DNA from: Phyllostachys edulis | Taxonomy: Eukaryota > Streptophyta > Magnoliopsida > Poales > Poaceae | DNA length: 64,000 nucleotides | Assembly (NCBI GenBank): GCA_036346405.1 | Contig: CM070563.1 | Span: 22,239,022-22,303,021 of the forward strand | Reading direction: 5' to 3' | Part shown: positions 11,045-22,591 of the stretch, in pieces | How the letters are laid out: every line of letters begins with the position of its first letter | Numbering within the stretch: position 1 is the first letter of the stretch | Notes under the pieces: generated by a model | The model's database searches: none | Seen by the model: the letters and a program-made list of their open reading frames with translations, nothing else | What the model was told of the DNA's origin: nothing | Position numbers and translations under genes: made by a program

Positions 11045-13062
11045 TCACGTCTTTGCTTTAGGTACCCAAATCTTTTTGGGTCCTTTTGGATTAGTGCATA
11101 GGGACCTAGGCACCCAAATGGCCTTCTTTTTTTCATTAAGTATTGGAACACCTATGAACTTAGCAATAAATGTACCATCCTTGCCCTTTTGGAGCAAGTA
11201 GTGAGAGTCGTAGATGAAACTTTTGGTTGAAGCATTTTTGAATGAAGTGGCCAATGGACATGCAACGGGCTTATGGCCTTCACCATGACACTTGTAGCAA
11301 AAATAGCCCTCCTTCACGAACTTCGTCTTGGGTCTTATCCAACCACCTCCCTTGGGTACAACCTTTGGGATGTATCCCAATCCTTCCTTACCCAAGGTGA
11401 ACCTTTGCTCCCCAAGAATCCGATCAAGAGTGACACTTCCTTGATAGCACTTTGCTAGGCCCTTGTTAAGCATATCCACTTTTGCTTTAAGCTCCAAGTT
11501 CTCTTTCACACGGTTAGTAGCACACTAAGCAACACCACAAGAAGGAATATTGCAAGTAGGACTAGCATCTACTTTAGAAGAGCATGGCATAGAAATTAAA
11601 TCATTACAAGAAGTAGAGCTATCTACCATGACGGAAGCATTGCATGCTTGAGTGGAAGTTTGTTGAGGATAGAGATCACATGCAATACCCCTATCAACTT
11701 TGGTCACGACAAAATCCTTGTTAAGGAGAGAATCATGTTCAAGCTCTAGCTCTTCATACTTGGCAATAACTTCCTCAAACTCGGTGCTAAGTGAAGTGTG
11801 TATTTTCTTGAGCACTTTGAACTTTTGCTTCTCCTTACCAAGAGCCGCATTGAGCTCCTCAATAATTTCAACAAGCTCATCATATGAGGGAAGAGAGTCA
11901 TGTACCTTCTTATCATGCGTTGCCATGAAGCAAAATGGTGAGGTTGGAGGTGGTGGAGTGGACTCAGTGAGAGCAAGTCCCGCAAGGCCTTTTAGTGGTG
12001 TTGGACCTTCATCTTCATCACTTGAGTCAGCCTCGGAGCTTTCCTCATCGGTAATCCACTCTCCAATGTAAGCTTCCTCCTTTCCATTTCGATTTAGCTT
12101 CTTGAATCTTATCTTCTTGCTATCTTGCTTCTTCTTGCCCTTATATGTGTCCTTGTTCTTCTTCTTCTTGTTCTCACATCTTGCAGCAATGTGGCCCTTC
12201 TCATTACACTCATAGCATATGGTGTTGGCAAAAGGGTTCTTCTTGTTCGACAAATAGTTTGATGAAGATCTTCTTCTCTTGTCAAAGTCTACCCCCTTAT
12301 CATTTATCTTCTTGAGAAGGCGCCTTGTCTTCTTCATGAGCAAAGCCATATCATCGAAGTCCACGGACTCATCATCTTCAACATGATTACTATCATCTTC
12401 CTCATGATCTCCTTTGACCTTGAGAGCAATGTTCGTTTTTGCTTGTAGGAGACTCTTCATACTCCTTCAAGAAAAGCTCATGTGATGAGCCTTCCCAAAA
12501 GAGCGGTTGGTGTCAATGAGTTCAAATCTCCATTTGTGAGTAGCACCACAAGCGCCTTGTACTCCTTGGGCAAAACCCTAAGCATTCTTCTCACAATTTC
12601 AAGGTTAGTAAGAGTTAATCCAAGACCTTTCAACTCATTCACAATACTATTCATGCGAGAGAACATTTCGTTAGCCGTCTCATGAGGTCGCATCACAAAA
12701 TAGTCGAATTGCTCTTTAAGAACATACATTTTTGCCTCTCGCACATTAGATGTGCCCTCGTGAATCTCACGAAGAGTAGTCCAAATCTCATGAGCCGTGC
12801 TAAGATTGCTAACACGGTTGAAGACTTCAAGACTAAGAGAGCCAAAAAGTGCATTCTTTGCTTGGGCGTTGTATTGAAGGTTTTTCACTTCCACATCCGT
12901 GGGTGCAAGTGGATTGCGTGGAGCAAAGAAACCATATTCAACCATACGCCAAACGTCCAAGCTCATAGCCTCAAGATAACAGCCCATACGAACTTTCCAA
13001 TAGGAATAATTTGTGCCATCAAAAAGTGGAGCCCTACCAACATTCACACCCTCACCCGACAT
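11045..13062 (-). pseudogene. Copia gag, split into three open segments
   Basis: The first segment (12478-13062) starts MSGEGVNVGRAPLFDGTNYS and carries the UBN2-type Gag core (YWKVRMGCYLEAM, LFGSLSLEVFNRVS, EIWTTLREIHEG). The second (11525-12460) has the zinc knuckle CYECNEKGHIAARC followed by a Lys-rich and then an acidic region. The third (11045-11509) has a second CCHC knuckle, CYKCHGEGHKPVAC, just before protease. The two knuckles would bind element RNA. Breaks near 12470 and 11515 separate the parts, so no full Gag is made from this copy. Confidence 0.8.
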
Positions 13063-13100
13063 CCTTACTCAAGGCGGTAAAGCCCTAATTGAGCAACCTC

Positions 13101-13112
13101 GCTCTGATACCA
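13101..13112 (-). other. Primer binding site (initiator Met-tRNA) of the copia element
   Basis: On the minus strand this is TGGTATCAGAGC, complementary to the 3' end of plant initiator methionine tRNA. It lies two bases from the LTR end TGAAGTGG at 13115. It fixes the strand and the inner border of the 5' LTR. Confidence 0.9.
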
Positions 13113-13114
13113 AT

Positions 13115-14765
13115 TGAAGTGGATCGAATGCCCAAGAGGGGGTGAATTGGGAACTATTTTTTGTTTTTGATTAAGAACAATTTAAATAATGATCTAACAA
13201 AAAAACTACGTGACACTTGAATCTAGTGAGGATAAACAACTCCTATGCAAAACTAGAGAAATTTAGATAGAGCAAGAAAGTAAATGCGTAAATGTAAAAG
13301 AGACAAGAGACACAACCAATTTTTTTACCGAGGTCTCGGAGATTCGGCGATCTCCCCTACTCCTCGTTGGAGCACTCTCGCAAGAGTATTGCTCCGACTT
13401 GAAACCTAGCAAGGTATCAAGCCATTCACTTGTGGTAGTCCTTCTCCTCTCCGGATGGGCGGACTCCGAACCTTCACAACCTTCCCGGTGCCTTCCACAA
13501 GCTCCTCCTTAGAAGGTCACCGAGAACCACGCCTCCAAGCCGTCTAGGAGATGCCAATCTCCAAAGGTAATAAGCCTAGACCATCACTTGAACTTAGAAA
13601 GATCAAGCAACTAGAGTGATAAACACTAAGCCTATGCTACCTCTCAAATCTCCCAAAATATGCTCTTAAATGATCTTGGGTGCCCTTGATATTCCCTTGG
13701 TATTAGATGATACTGTAGAGTGGCCAAGAGGGCTTACAATCACGTCCATGAACAGTATTTATAGCCTCCTTGAAGAAACTAGCCGTTAAAGCTACTATCC
13801 TGAAAAATCAGCACATTCCGGATCATCCGGAAGCCTTCCGGATCATCCTGAAGCTCGAAATCCAACGGTCACAAAACTAGCCGTTGAAGGCTAAAGTATA
13901 ATCTGATAGCTTCCGGATCATCCTTACATCCGGATGATCCTTTCCTTCCGGATCATTCATAATGTACTAGAGTTTTCAGCCCATCCAAAAATATCTCTCT
14001 GGACCAATGATCCGCTTGATAGTCCGATAGCATCCGGATCATCCGGAAGGACTGTCAAAAATTCACTTCGGTACTGATCCAATGATCCGTTAGCTTGCGG
14101 ATCATCCGGAAGGCATTGTCACAACTAAATATCGGTACTGATCCAATGATCCGCTTGATGCTCCGTTAGCTTGCGGATCATCCGGAAGGTCTCAGTTTTC
14201 AGCAAAAACCTACTGGTCCAATGATCCGTTAGCTTCCGAATCATCCGCAAGGTCTCACTCATTTTTCAACCGAGAAAAATAGCCTTCTGTTCCAATGATC
14301 CGTTAGCCTCCGAATCATCCTTAATGTACTGTCAACTTTTCAACCTTCTCAAATAAAGATCCAAATTGATTTCAATTCAACTCCAACTCTTCCAAGAGCT
14401 TCACTTTGACTAGAGATGAGCTAAATAAACCTAGTGTGCATCACAACTAGCTACTCAACCAAACCAAGCTCAAGCTACTAGCCTAAACCCCCTTTAATAG
14501 TACGGCTAAAACAAAAACAAAGGACCTATAACTACAATGATCCATCCTCGACTCCTTGGATCATTTCTAAAGAACAAAATCCTTAATCTTCAATAATAAT
14601 TCAAACTTTGCCTTCAATGTCCATTTAGGGTCAACAAACAGCCCACATAACCAAACCATCATCGCGACCTAACTTGAACTTATGCAACACCAACAAAAAG
14701 TTAGTCCCGATGATTTAAATCGTCATTAATCACCAAAACACGAATTAGGGGCCTAGATGCTTACA
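13115..14765 (-). repeat. 5' LTR of the SIRE-like copia element
   Basis: The LTR begins TGAAGTGGATCG on the plus strand and ends GATGCTTACA, giving TG...CA ends and about 1650 bp. Its last 340 bp match 3589-3932. It should carry the element's promoter and polyadenylation signals. Repeated palindromic TCCGGATCATCCGGA units fill 13815-14330. Confidence 0.88.
13815..14330. repeat. TCCGGAT-N-ATCCGGA palindrome cluster inside the LTR
   Basis: Perfect copies lie at 13815-13829 and 14033-14047. About ten degenerate copies follow, mostly in the context CCAATGATCCGNT...GGATCATCCGGAAGG. The unit is a perfect odd-length palindrome, as expected for a dimeric protein binding site. Related GATGATCCG motifs occur inside the element near 7385-7445. 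Confidence 0.7.
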
Positions 14766-16329
14766 ACGGGGCCAAAGGCAACCCCGATGGGCGTCAACGG
14801 CGAAGGCGGTGATGTGACAGTGCTCAGCCGAAGCGAGCGCTTAAGCCTGACTGGAGCTCGAGTCCACTTAGGGGAGGAAGAAAGTGGGGCTAGCACTGGA
14901 ATTGCGAAGAATGGCAATAAGGGGCTTGGAGCAACTATGTATAGGCACTTTGGCACAGCCCGACAAGGAGGGATGGTTGGTGCTGTTGACGGAGTGGGCA
15001 GCATAGTGCAGATGTTGTGATGGTTTGAGTGACGGGGAGTAATGGCCGATTGACAGCTTCCGCCAGTGCACCCTCCTGGTCGCACTTGGCGCCCGGAAGA
15101 GAGAGAGACGCAGCTACCCGGTTTACAGTCAGGGGTCTAGCTGCACCAGGCTTGATCAACCACTAGTCGGATGAACAACAAAACGAGAGGAAGAATAGGC
15201 TAGCATCTCTCAGAGTTGGTTATATAACATTTGGGTTCCCAGACTTCAGAGTTCGCTGATCTAGTACTATTTACTCCAGTAAGAAAATATGATGCAGTCC
15301 AAATAAGACTTGAAATGGCAATCAAGACGCGCAACACTAGTTTTCACAAAAAAAAAGTTTTAAAAATCTCATATTTTTACCTTTATGAATTTTTGGGTTG
15401 TTACAATACACATGCATGATGTTATACATGCTCGATGTCCTCTTCTTCCATGTCGGTCGCAATTCTTCTTCGACATTGGCCAACTCAATGTTGTGGGGCT
15501 TCCTCGATAACTACGACGACTTACCAACTTAGGAATTCGTATAGAAATCAAATTGTTAATTTTATTTTATTTTATTTTCTATTTCGGATTTTAGCTATTT
15601 TATGGATTGTACTTGATGTCATCTTTCTTTTAATCTAAACCGTTATAATATAAACCTATCACAATCAACGGTGTAGATCTTTATCATTTTATCTTGATTA
15701 ACGTAGAATTTCTAACCATAAAAGCGAACATGATGGCTCCTTTTTCTACTACTTTAATAATATAATAGAAGATAGATAGATATAAATGGTGGGTATCTAT
15801 ATTTACACGTGACGATCAAACCAACAAATTAGTGATGATTAACTAAGGGGAATGGATTATCTATTTTTACACGCCTATTTTGGTTTGTGCACCTGAGGAA
15901 AAAACTCCCGAAAATTCGTAGATATAGCCATGTAGGATATGTTCTCGTATGTACATTTGCAAAGTTTCTGTAAAAAATATGACAAAATGTGCACTGAGAA
16001 AAAAGACAAGTGGAACCAACTTATTATATTGCTAAAACTTGTGCAAAAAATGATTTTCATGTACAGTGTATGCATATAGTTTTGTTCATTTTTTTTATTT
16101 TTTATTTTTGCCAAGCGCACATGTTCTAACATATCCTATACCCATCATTTTTGTTCTATTTTTTGCAAGAGTATCACGCTCCTTGCCATCATCATCAGAA
16201 TCTGTTAATCTAGCGTGTTTCAAGCATGCATGATTCGTGCTGCCGTCTATCAAAGACAGCGTCACCTGGAAGAATACAAAACCACCGTGTGAACCACGTG
16301 TACATGCACCATCTGAATCCTAAAAGTGA
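14766..16329. other. Stretch without a recognised gene
   Basis: 14766-15180 is GC-rich and may be a fragment of a gene leader or transposon, but no protein family is recognised in any frame. 15200-16329 is AT-rich and looks like ordinary intergenic or intronic sequence. Nothing further can be supported. Confidence 0.4.
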
Positions 16330-17032
16330 CTCAAAATTTGTTCAAGATATATTCAACGGTTAGAAGATGGGATGTTTGAATGTCGAAAGTTTGTATCAAT
16401 CTCGAAGTATATTTTGATGGTACTGATAATACATGTACCCACATGAACACATGGAAACAACTACATTTCTTAGCTTCTCCGCAATTTGTATAGTCAGGAT
16501 CAGAACAAAATGACAAGACAAACAATGTTATGAAATGAGAAAGATCTGTACTACTGACTGCAGGATACAACACAAGATTATGATACATGATACATGGGCC
16601 AGAAATAGCATAACAAACCATAATAGCATTCCAGAAATCTACAAAGTAGGGGTCAACACAACAGACAGGGACTAAAAGGCGCCTCTTGTGCCTGCCTGCC
16701 TAGCTTAATTCTGAACATTACAACATGTTAAACCTAAAAGGAAGAGCAGCCCAGCCTTGGATCGACACCAAATTCCTACTAACATATTTAGCCGAAGAAA
16801 AGACAGTTACAACTTCTACGTTACGAATGACGCAGCAACTTGTGGCGAGGATTTCAGATGATGGGATGACCATTGAATTAGATGGATGGTGAGCATGGGT
16901 GAGTTGATAACTGAATACAGACAAGCAGCTAGCAAGCTACAAAGCAGGCAGTTATAGGTTTGCATACAGTATCACTACAAAGCTCATGTTCCATCTTGCA
17001 TCTGCGAGCTGGAGACCAAGACGCGATGGGAC
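16330..17032 (-). other. Candidate terminal 3'-UTR exon, possibly of the GRAS gene
   Basis: On the minus strand a strong acceptor (TTTGTCGCTTTGCAG, AG at 17034-17033) opens a stretch of moderate GC content. No long frame is present, and TTGTAATG-type polyadenylation contexts lie near 16700 and further down. This looks like the last non-coding exon of a minus-strand gene. The nearest minus-strand gene is the GRAS gene, which has a GTATGT donor just after its stop codon. The link is an inference. Confidence 0.35.
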
Positions 17033-17660
17033 CTGCAAAGCGACAAATACAAAGAAATTAAGCCCATGACTTCAGATGTATGACCATGTGCAATTTGTAG
17101 CTCTCAAAGTTTGTTTTACTTCTAGTTTGTCGTATAACCTTTAGACTTCAGAGATAAGGGCCATAGTGAAAACTCAAATATTAATAGAGCAAAGTAATAG
17201 TAAACATATTTGCTAGTGTCAGCTACAGCGCTGTAAGAAAGGACACTAGCGTTAAAAATATACTGCAATCCAGCATTCCAGCTGTTAAAATGGTTACCAT
17301 TTGAAAAAAAAAAAAGAACTAGCAACTGAAACACTAAACTCAAGTTTATCTATCTCCGCATAAACCCAAAAATTGTATGGCAAAACAACAAGGACAGAAT
17401 AAATAGTCTTGTCTTCTAAATTTTTAATTATTTCAAAACAACAATATTAGGCACTACTAAAGAGACAGATCTAATTAGGGGGTGGATTTGGTTCTCCAAA
17501 AAAAATGGGTGTGGATTTAACAAACCAAGACGACATTTTTCACTATTAATACCTGAATTGGCATCATGGTGTATAAACCAACTCTATTAATGATCTACCA
17601 TGAACAATAAGCTGAAATCAATCAAATGAGCTAATGTTCAAGCTTCGCTGTAGCACTAGT

Positions 17661-19356
17661 GTCGGGACCGGATTTCTAAATCCGAACCCTCTGTATTTTT
17701 GCACCAGACCCTGATCAATAGCAAGTGCACACAGTAGATACAACGTTGATAACAAGTTCGAATCACAATTCAACATAAAAGTAATAACAAAGTACCGGCC
17801 TTAAGGCCACCTATTACAATAAAGGTCACATCACCTCAAATTTTACAGCGGCGGAAACAGCAAATGTTAAACTCCGAATGATGGCCCATCAAATTGCCCA
17901 CTGGCATTCGACTGGGGTGCTACTCCGAGTACCCTTCATCAAAGCCACAGACGAAGTAGTCATAGTCATCCTCAGTATCGTTGAAGGCTTCTGAGATTTA
18001 ATTTGAATGTAGCACATGAGTACATAAAGTACTCCGCGAGCCTTGGGAAAAATGCATATGCATTGCTTAACAAATGTGGCTTATATGGTTCTTTTGCACA
18101 AAGCAATATTTTATGTTTCAAGAATTTTCATAAAACACGTTTGACAAACATAGTTTCGATAAATAAATAAATTGTTTCACTAGTGAAGGTTCTAGCTACC
18201 AGTCAATAGTATGGAGGCTCTAGTCGCTAAGGTTTAAAGAGTAGGGCTCTAGCTGCCCAACTGGCTCTAGCTGCCAGAACAACAATCCATAAGTTCCAAC
18301 TACTCTTGGATTCACAAAATAATTCTTTGAAGACAAAACTAAAATATACCATGTGAAAACACACCTTGCACACCCTTTAACCGTAGGCACAGCTATTCGA
18401 ATAGTTTCACTCTACAGAGGTTGTACAACTTGATCCACACGAGATAATCAGCTTATAATGTCGGCTATGACACACTTCCTTGGACGGGGAAGACGATGAA
18501 ATCCGATGACGAACTACAAAGAAACCCGAAATTGATTGAGGGGGAATGCTCGTGAGTCTCAGGAACACGACGTGACACGGTTGGAGAGTCAAAGAACTCA
18601 CCGGAGAGGTGGGAACGGCGACGCGAGGTGCGGCCGGCGACGGGGAAGATGACGCGTTCCAACGACGATGTGGTATGGGAGAACGCAGGAGTTAGGGCAA
18701 AACAGAGGAGGCCGAGGTGGACTCGGTGCTCTACTTATAGTCGCGAGGAGGCAGAGGAAACGGACACGAGCATGACAGCATTGATGGCGGCGACAGTTTC
18801 GACTCTGGTTTAATGGCGACGCTTGGTGAGGGAAAATAGCAAGGATTGAATGCCCACGGTAGTGGGCATTGATGGAGACGAGGTGATGACGCGGGCGGCG
18901 CGGGGACACGGTGCTGGCGCGGCATGGGTGACACGGCTTGGCTCTGGGTAGAGTAGAGGAAGAAGAAAGGAAGAAAGAAGAAAGTGGGCCGGCAGAAAGA
19001 AGTTGGGCTCAGCTCAAAGCAAGATAATTTGATTTCGGCCCAAAACCAAAAATTGAATAGGATTTCTAATATTTGAATTTTGGAGAGAATTCAAATTTAA
19101 ATTTGAATTTGAATTTCAGCTGAGGTTTGAAGTTGAGGAGAGATGAATTCAAATTGAGAATTTGAATTCAAAATTGGCCAAGAATTGATTTGATTTTGGG
19201 ATTCAATTTGCGATTTGAAGAAGGAAATTGGTTCGAAGTTGAATTGAGAATTGGAATTTGGATTGATTTAGCAAGAACTCCAATTTAAAATCCAAATCTT
19301 TGAATTAATTAGTTTAAATTTAAATTTTTACAAGAGGCAAAAATTGGGATGTTTCA
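17661..19356. mobile_element. Solo LTR with near-matching target duplication
   Basis: The segment starts TGTCGGGACCGG and ends GGGATGTTTCA (TG...CA). It is flanked by ACTAG on the left and ATTAG on the right, a 5-base target duplication with one mismatch. No primer site, polypurine tract or coding region is attached, so this is a solo LTR left by recombination. AAATTTGAATTT-type runs near 19060-19340 are typical of long gypsy LTRs. Confidence 0.7.
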
Positions 19357-19926
19357 ATTAGACAACTATAGGTGCCACTTGGAGCCAAAAGAGAGCAGAG
19401 ATTCAATCACTCAACCTATGGGACTGATCTTAGGGCTTAACCAAGCAACACCTCAGAGTAGGGGAAAGAGCAAGGAATCTTTTTGGTGCCCACAAGTACC
19501 AAACTTGCCCAAAGAGGTTACAGCCACTTTCGTGTATGTTGCACACTTCCACTTTATGGAGAACTATTCCTTTTGTTGAGTTTTGACCAACCTGTGACTT
19601 TGAATACCCATTTCTAGTGATCCCCTTCCATCCCTTTTTAAAAAGATGTGGATAATTGGAGATACTAAACTTACACCACTTGTGAAATCCAATATAAATT
19701 TTATTTCCTAATTGCACACTAAGTATGCCCAATGATTTGAACCATGCATTAGCGTGAATACATGACCAAATATATAGTTTCTAAGGTGAGAAAACTGTAG
19801 ACATAAACTGATAAAAGGATGTCTGACATTGTTGGTCGTGGTATCTCAGCATTGGTTTTATCATCAAAGCAAATCTTAAATGGAATTAGATAGAATGGTT
19901 TGTGTTGTTGGAATGAACCTTATCTT
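19357..19926. other. Single-copy stretch, no gene seen
   Basis: No domain or convincing coding frame is present. If the proposed GRAS 3'-UTR intron is real, this is part of it. Confidence 0.4.
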
Positions 19927-20060
19927 TTTTTTTTTTCAAGGAAGTGCAAAAGCTTTGCACAACATTTCATTAAGACGAAAAAACAGGAACGGCCAATACA
20001 GTAGCAGAGGGTTTGAGAAACTCAAAAACTCAAACAAAACACAACTAGGAGATTTCAGAT
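19927..20060 (-). mobile_element. LINE 3' tail fragment
   Basis: On the minus strand the sequence TTAATGAAATGTTGTGCAAAG runs through AGCTTTTGCACTTCC into a poly-A run (poly-T at about 19927-19940 on the plus strand). This matches the style of rice LINE 3' ends. Only the extreme 3' end is present, as expected from 5'-truncated insertion. Confidence 0.55.
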
Positions 20061-20465
20061 CCTTGTCTATTCCAATGGGCCAAAAGGCCAATATATCATG
20101 TCCAGGGTTAATCAATATGCAAAGAACACCCTAAGCTATATACATATCTAACATGAAAAACTTTGCATTTGCCGTAATGAACTCAGATGAGTTCCTCATG
20201 TATTTATACTCGGAATCAAATACAAGAGATATTATAAAGTAGTTACAATGGGTTACAAACAAACGCAGAGAACACATCTGTCAAAACAGAGTTTTATCCC
20301 TGACGCGCTACAGTAACAGCAATGGACATACACATTCCTTTACAGATAAAACAGCATTCAATTTTATATCTCTGAGCTTCAGCCTCTCTTCAGTTTTCAG
20401 CACGATATCTGTAAACGATCTGGACTCTGTAGTCCAGAAACAGATACGTTTCTTAACATTCCCCG

Positions 20466-20651
20466 TCAATCACAACATGGTATATCAAGGTTGAGATTGC
20501 GACACTGTCTTTCAAACAACTGCCGAGCCAACGCTTTTGTGAAGATATCTGCCGCTTGATCAACTGAAGATATGAACCGAACATCTCGTAACCGATTTGC
20601 GACTCTTTCTCTGACAAAGTGAAAATCCACTTCTATATGCTTTGTGTGCAT
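20466..20651 (-). pseudogene. Copia RNase H C-terminal fragment
   Basis: The frame reads MHTKHIEVDFHFVRERV, then SVDQAADIFTKALARQLFE and a stop eight bases from an LTR-like end. This is the typical end of plant copia pol (TKHIEVDYHFVRE and the ADIFTKAL signature). Everything upstream in pol is missing or scrambled. Confidence 0.8.
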
Positions 20652-21043
20652 GGAAAATAGGATTTGCGGTCAGATAAGTAGCCCCAATCCATATTTCCAT
20701 TCCATCATACAATACTCCCCACATCCACCACTCAACTACACTCCTCTCTATTTCTTTCCCTATGCTTTCTCTATTTCTTTCCTTTTCTTCCTCCGAGCTC
20801 CGACCTCGATCAAGGACGCGTCGATCATCACGGATCAGTAGCCATGCAGAGTCCCACATGCCCCACATGCAGCAGAGGAGCGGCGAAAGCAGCCGGCGCC
20901 GCCGCGGCGACATCGCTGCCGATGACATCCCGGCCAACCGGCACAAGCTCGGCAAGGCGGTCACCGCGTCTTGTATCAAGCGCCAAGATCGCTGCCACTT
21001 GCGGGTCGTCACCGTGTCTGGTCCCGCGACCTCTCACACACCT

Positions 21044-21360
21044 TCACCGTCTCCATCTCCCAAGACGGACAGGCCGCCATGAGTGCAGGTGGACCTCCGC
21101 CTTGGCAATTTTGGTGGCGGGCGGGGAAGTGACCTCAATCCCAAGGAAGTAACGAAGAGGACCTTTCACAAAGGCGATATACTGAGAATCATCTCCAGTA
21201 ATGATCATATCATCCGCATAGAGGAGTGTTCGACTGCGAGGAGGTGTACAAAGAGGGTAGGGTCGTGATGACTGACGAGAAGTTGGCAACATGACAAAAG
21301 AGAAGCGGTCAAACTAAACACGAAGGGCTTGTTTGAGCCCATAAAGAGAGCGACAAAGGC
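21044..21360 (-). pseudogene. Copia reverse transcriptase fragment with YADD motif
   Basis: The piece contains SLYGLKQALRV, then TLLYADDMIITGDDSQYI and RYFLGIEV, in two frames. These are the RT palm motifs of plant copia elements around the catalytic YADD. The thumb and connection regions are gone, and the sequence joins unrelated GC-rich DNA on the left. Confidence 0.75.
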
Positions 21361-21643
21361 GACAAGCCATACAATCAGGGACAGAATACCCAAGGACGGC
21401 TGCATGTAGAGCTCGGGGCGGTGCACGAAGCAGCAGCACATGGGAGGGCGGCAAGCACGCGGGGCCGACGCGCGAAGCAGAGCACATGGGGCGCGCCGAG
21501 CGCATAGGCGTCCTTGCTCGAGGAGAGAAGAAGACCGGCGGTGGGACAGGCCGAATCCAGCGGCGAGGGGCCCAGATATGGCGGCAGGCCCGGATCCAGG
21601 TGACGAGAACTTCGGGTGCAAGGGAAGCAGAGCCCGAGGCATG

Positions 21644-22591
21644 AAGAAGCTGGCGGGCGCGAGCGCCGAGCAGCGGCGAGGGGCTCAGATCCAAGTGACA
21701 GGAGCTTCGGGTGCAAGGGAAGCAGAGCCTGAGGCATGAAGAAGCTGGCGGGCGCGAGCGCAGAGCCCGAGGCATGAAGAAGCTGGCGGGCGCGAGCGTA
21801 GAGCCCGAGGCATGAAGAAGCTGGCGAGCGCCGAGCAGAGGAGCTCGGCACAGGGACAACGATGGCGGTCAAGTGGGAAACCCTAACCCTAGCTATGATC
21901 TATTCCAATGGGCTAAAAGGCCAATATATCATGTACATGGTCGGTCAATACGCAAAGAACACCTTAAGCTATATGCATATCTAACATGTGTATTGTATTT
22001 AGATGTGCCAGAAGATATTTCAAGTTTGTAGCACTAGAGTACTATGGAAGAATCTAGCACAAATCACTGAAGGATAAAAAATCGGAGATGCAAACAATGT
22101 ACATACATGAGCTTTTGAAGACAGGCCAAGAAGCTGGCGGGCGCGAGCGCCGAGCAGCGGCGAGGGGCTCGGATCCAGGCGACAGGAGCTTCAGGTGCAA
22201 GGGAAGCAAAGCCCAAGGCATGAAGAAGCTGGCGGGCGCGAGCGCAGAGCCCGAGGCATGAAGAAGCTGGCGGGCGTGAGCGCCGAGCAGAGGAGCTCGG
22301 CGCAGGGACAACGACGCCGGTCAAGTGGGAAACGCTAACCCTAGCTATGATCTATTCCAATGGGCCAAAAGGCCAATATATCATGTAAAAGGTCGGTCAA
22401 TACACAAAGAACACCTTAAGCTATATGCATATCTAACATGTGTATTGTATTTAGATGTGCCAGTACTGTCTGAAGATATTTCAAGTTTGTAGCACTAGAG
22501 TACTATGGAAGAATCTAGCACAAATCACTGAAGGATAAAAAATGGGAGATGCAAACAATGTACATACATGAGCTGCTTCTGAAGACAGGTC
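21644..22591. repeat. Tandem duplication spanning copia leader, LTR and GRAS 3' UTR
   Basis: Unit 1 is 21644-22130 and unit 2 is 22131-22591. Each runs from AAGAAGCTGGCGGGCGCGAG through the LTR unit and then through about 140 bp of the GRAS 3' UTR up to GAAGACAGG. Unit 2 abuts the GRAS stop codon. A shorter internal repeat (CATGAAGAAGCTGGCGGGCG units) adds copies at 21757-21830 and 22218-22280. The duplication postdates the copia insertion. Confidence 0.85.
22441..22589 (-). other. Proximal 3' UTR of the GRAS gene with a GTATGT donor
   Basis: These bases follow the TGA stop on the minus strand and precede the copia LTR terminus at 22438. Near the start, GCAGCTCAT is followed by GTATGTA (GT at 22567-22566), a strong plant donor. 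An extra copy of this UTR lies at 21987-22130. Confidence 0.55.

Larger units (their letters stand above)
3589..14765 (-). mobile_element. SIRE/Maximus-like Ty1/copia retrotransposon, defective, left LTR interrupted
   Basis: The element runs on the minus strand: 5' LTR at 13115-14765, primer site, gag, protease, integrase, reverse transcriptase and RNase H remnants, an extra ORF, a polypurine tract, and the start of the 3' LTR at 3932. The order protease-integrase-RT is diagnostic of Ty1/copia. Two zinc knuckles in Gag, a long 3' region with an extra ORF, and the TCTCCCCCTTTTTGG polypurine context fit the SIRE/Maximus lineage. The left LTR is cut at 3589 by another element. Pol carries frame breaks and a core deletion, so the copy cannot be autonomous. 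Confidence 0.85.
20065..22440 (-). mobile_element. Nest of decayed short-LTR copia fragments downstream of the GRAS gene
   Basis: An LTR-like unit starting TCTATTCCAATGGG and ending ATCTAACA occurs three times (20065-20150, 21892-21988, 22345-22438). Between the first two lie another LTR-like block (about 20177-20458, ending CTTAACA next to a purine tract on the minus strand), an RNase H end, an RT piece and GC-rich leader sequence. At least two copia elements appear nested and then rearranged. Exact borders are not resolved. Confidence 0.6.

Noticed and set aside
21205..22324. Long Ala/Leu/Pro-rich minus-strand ORFs
   Set aside because: They arise from tandem GCTGGCGGGCG repeats; the same peptide recurs in each repeat unit, and the only real protein sequence is the copia RT piece.
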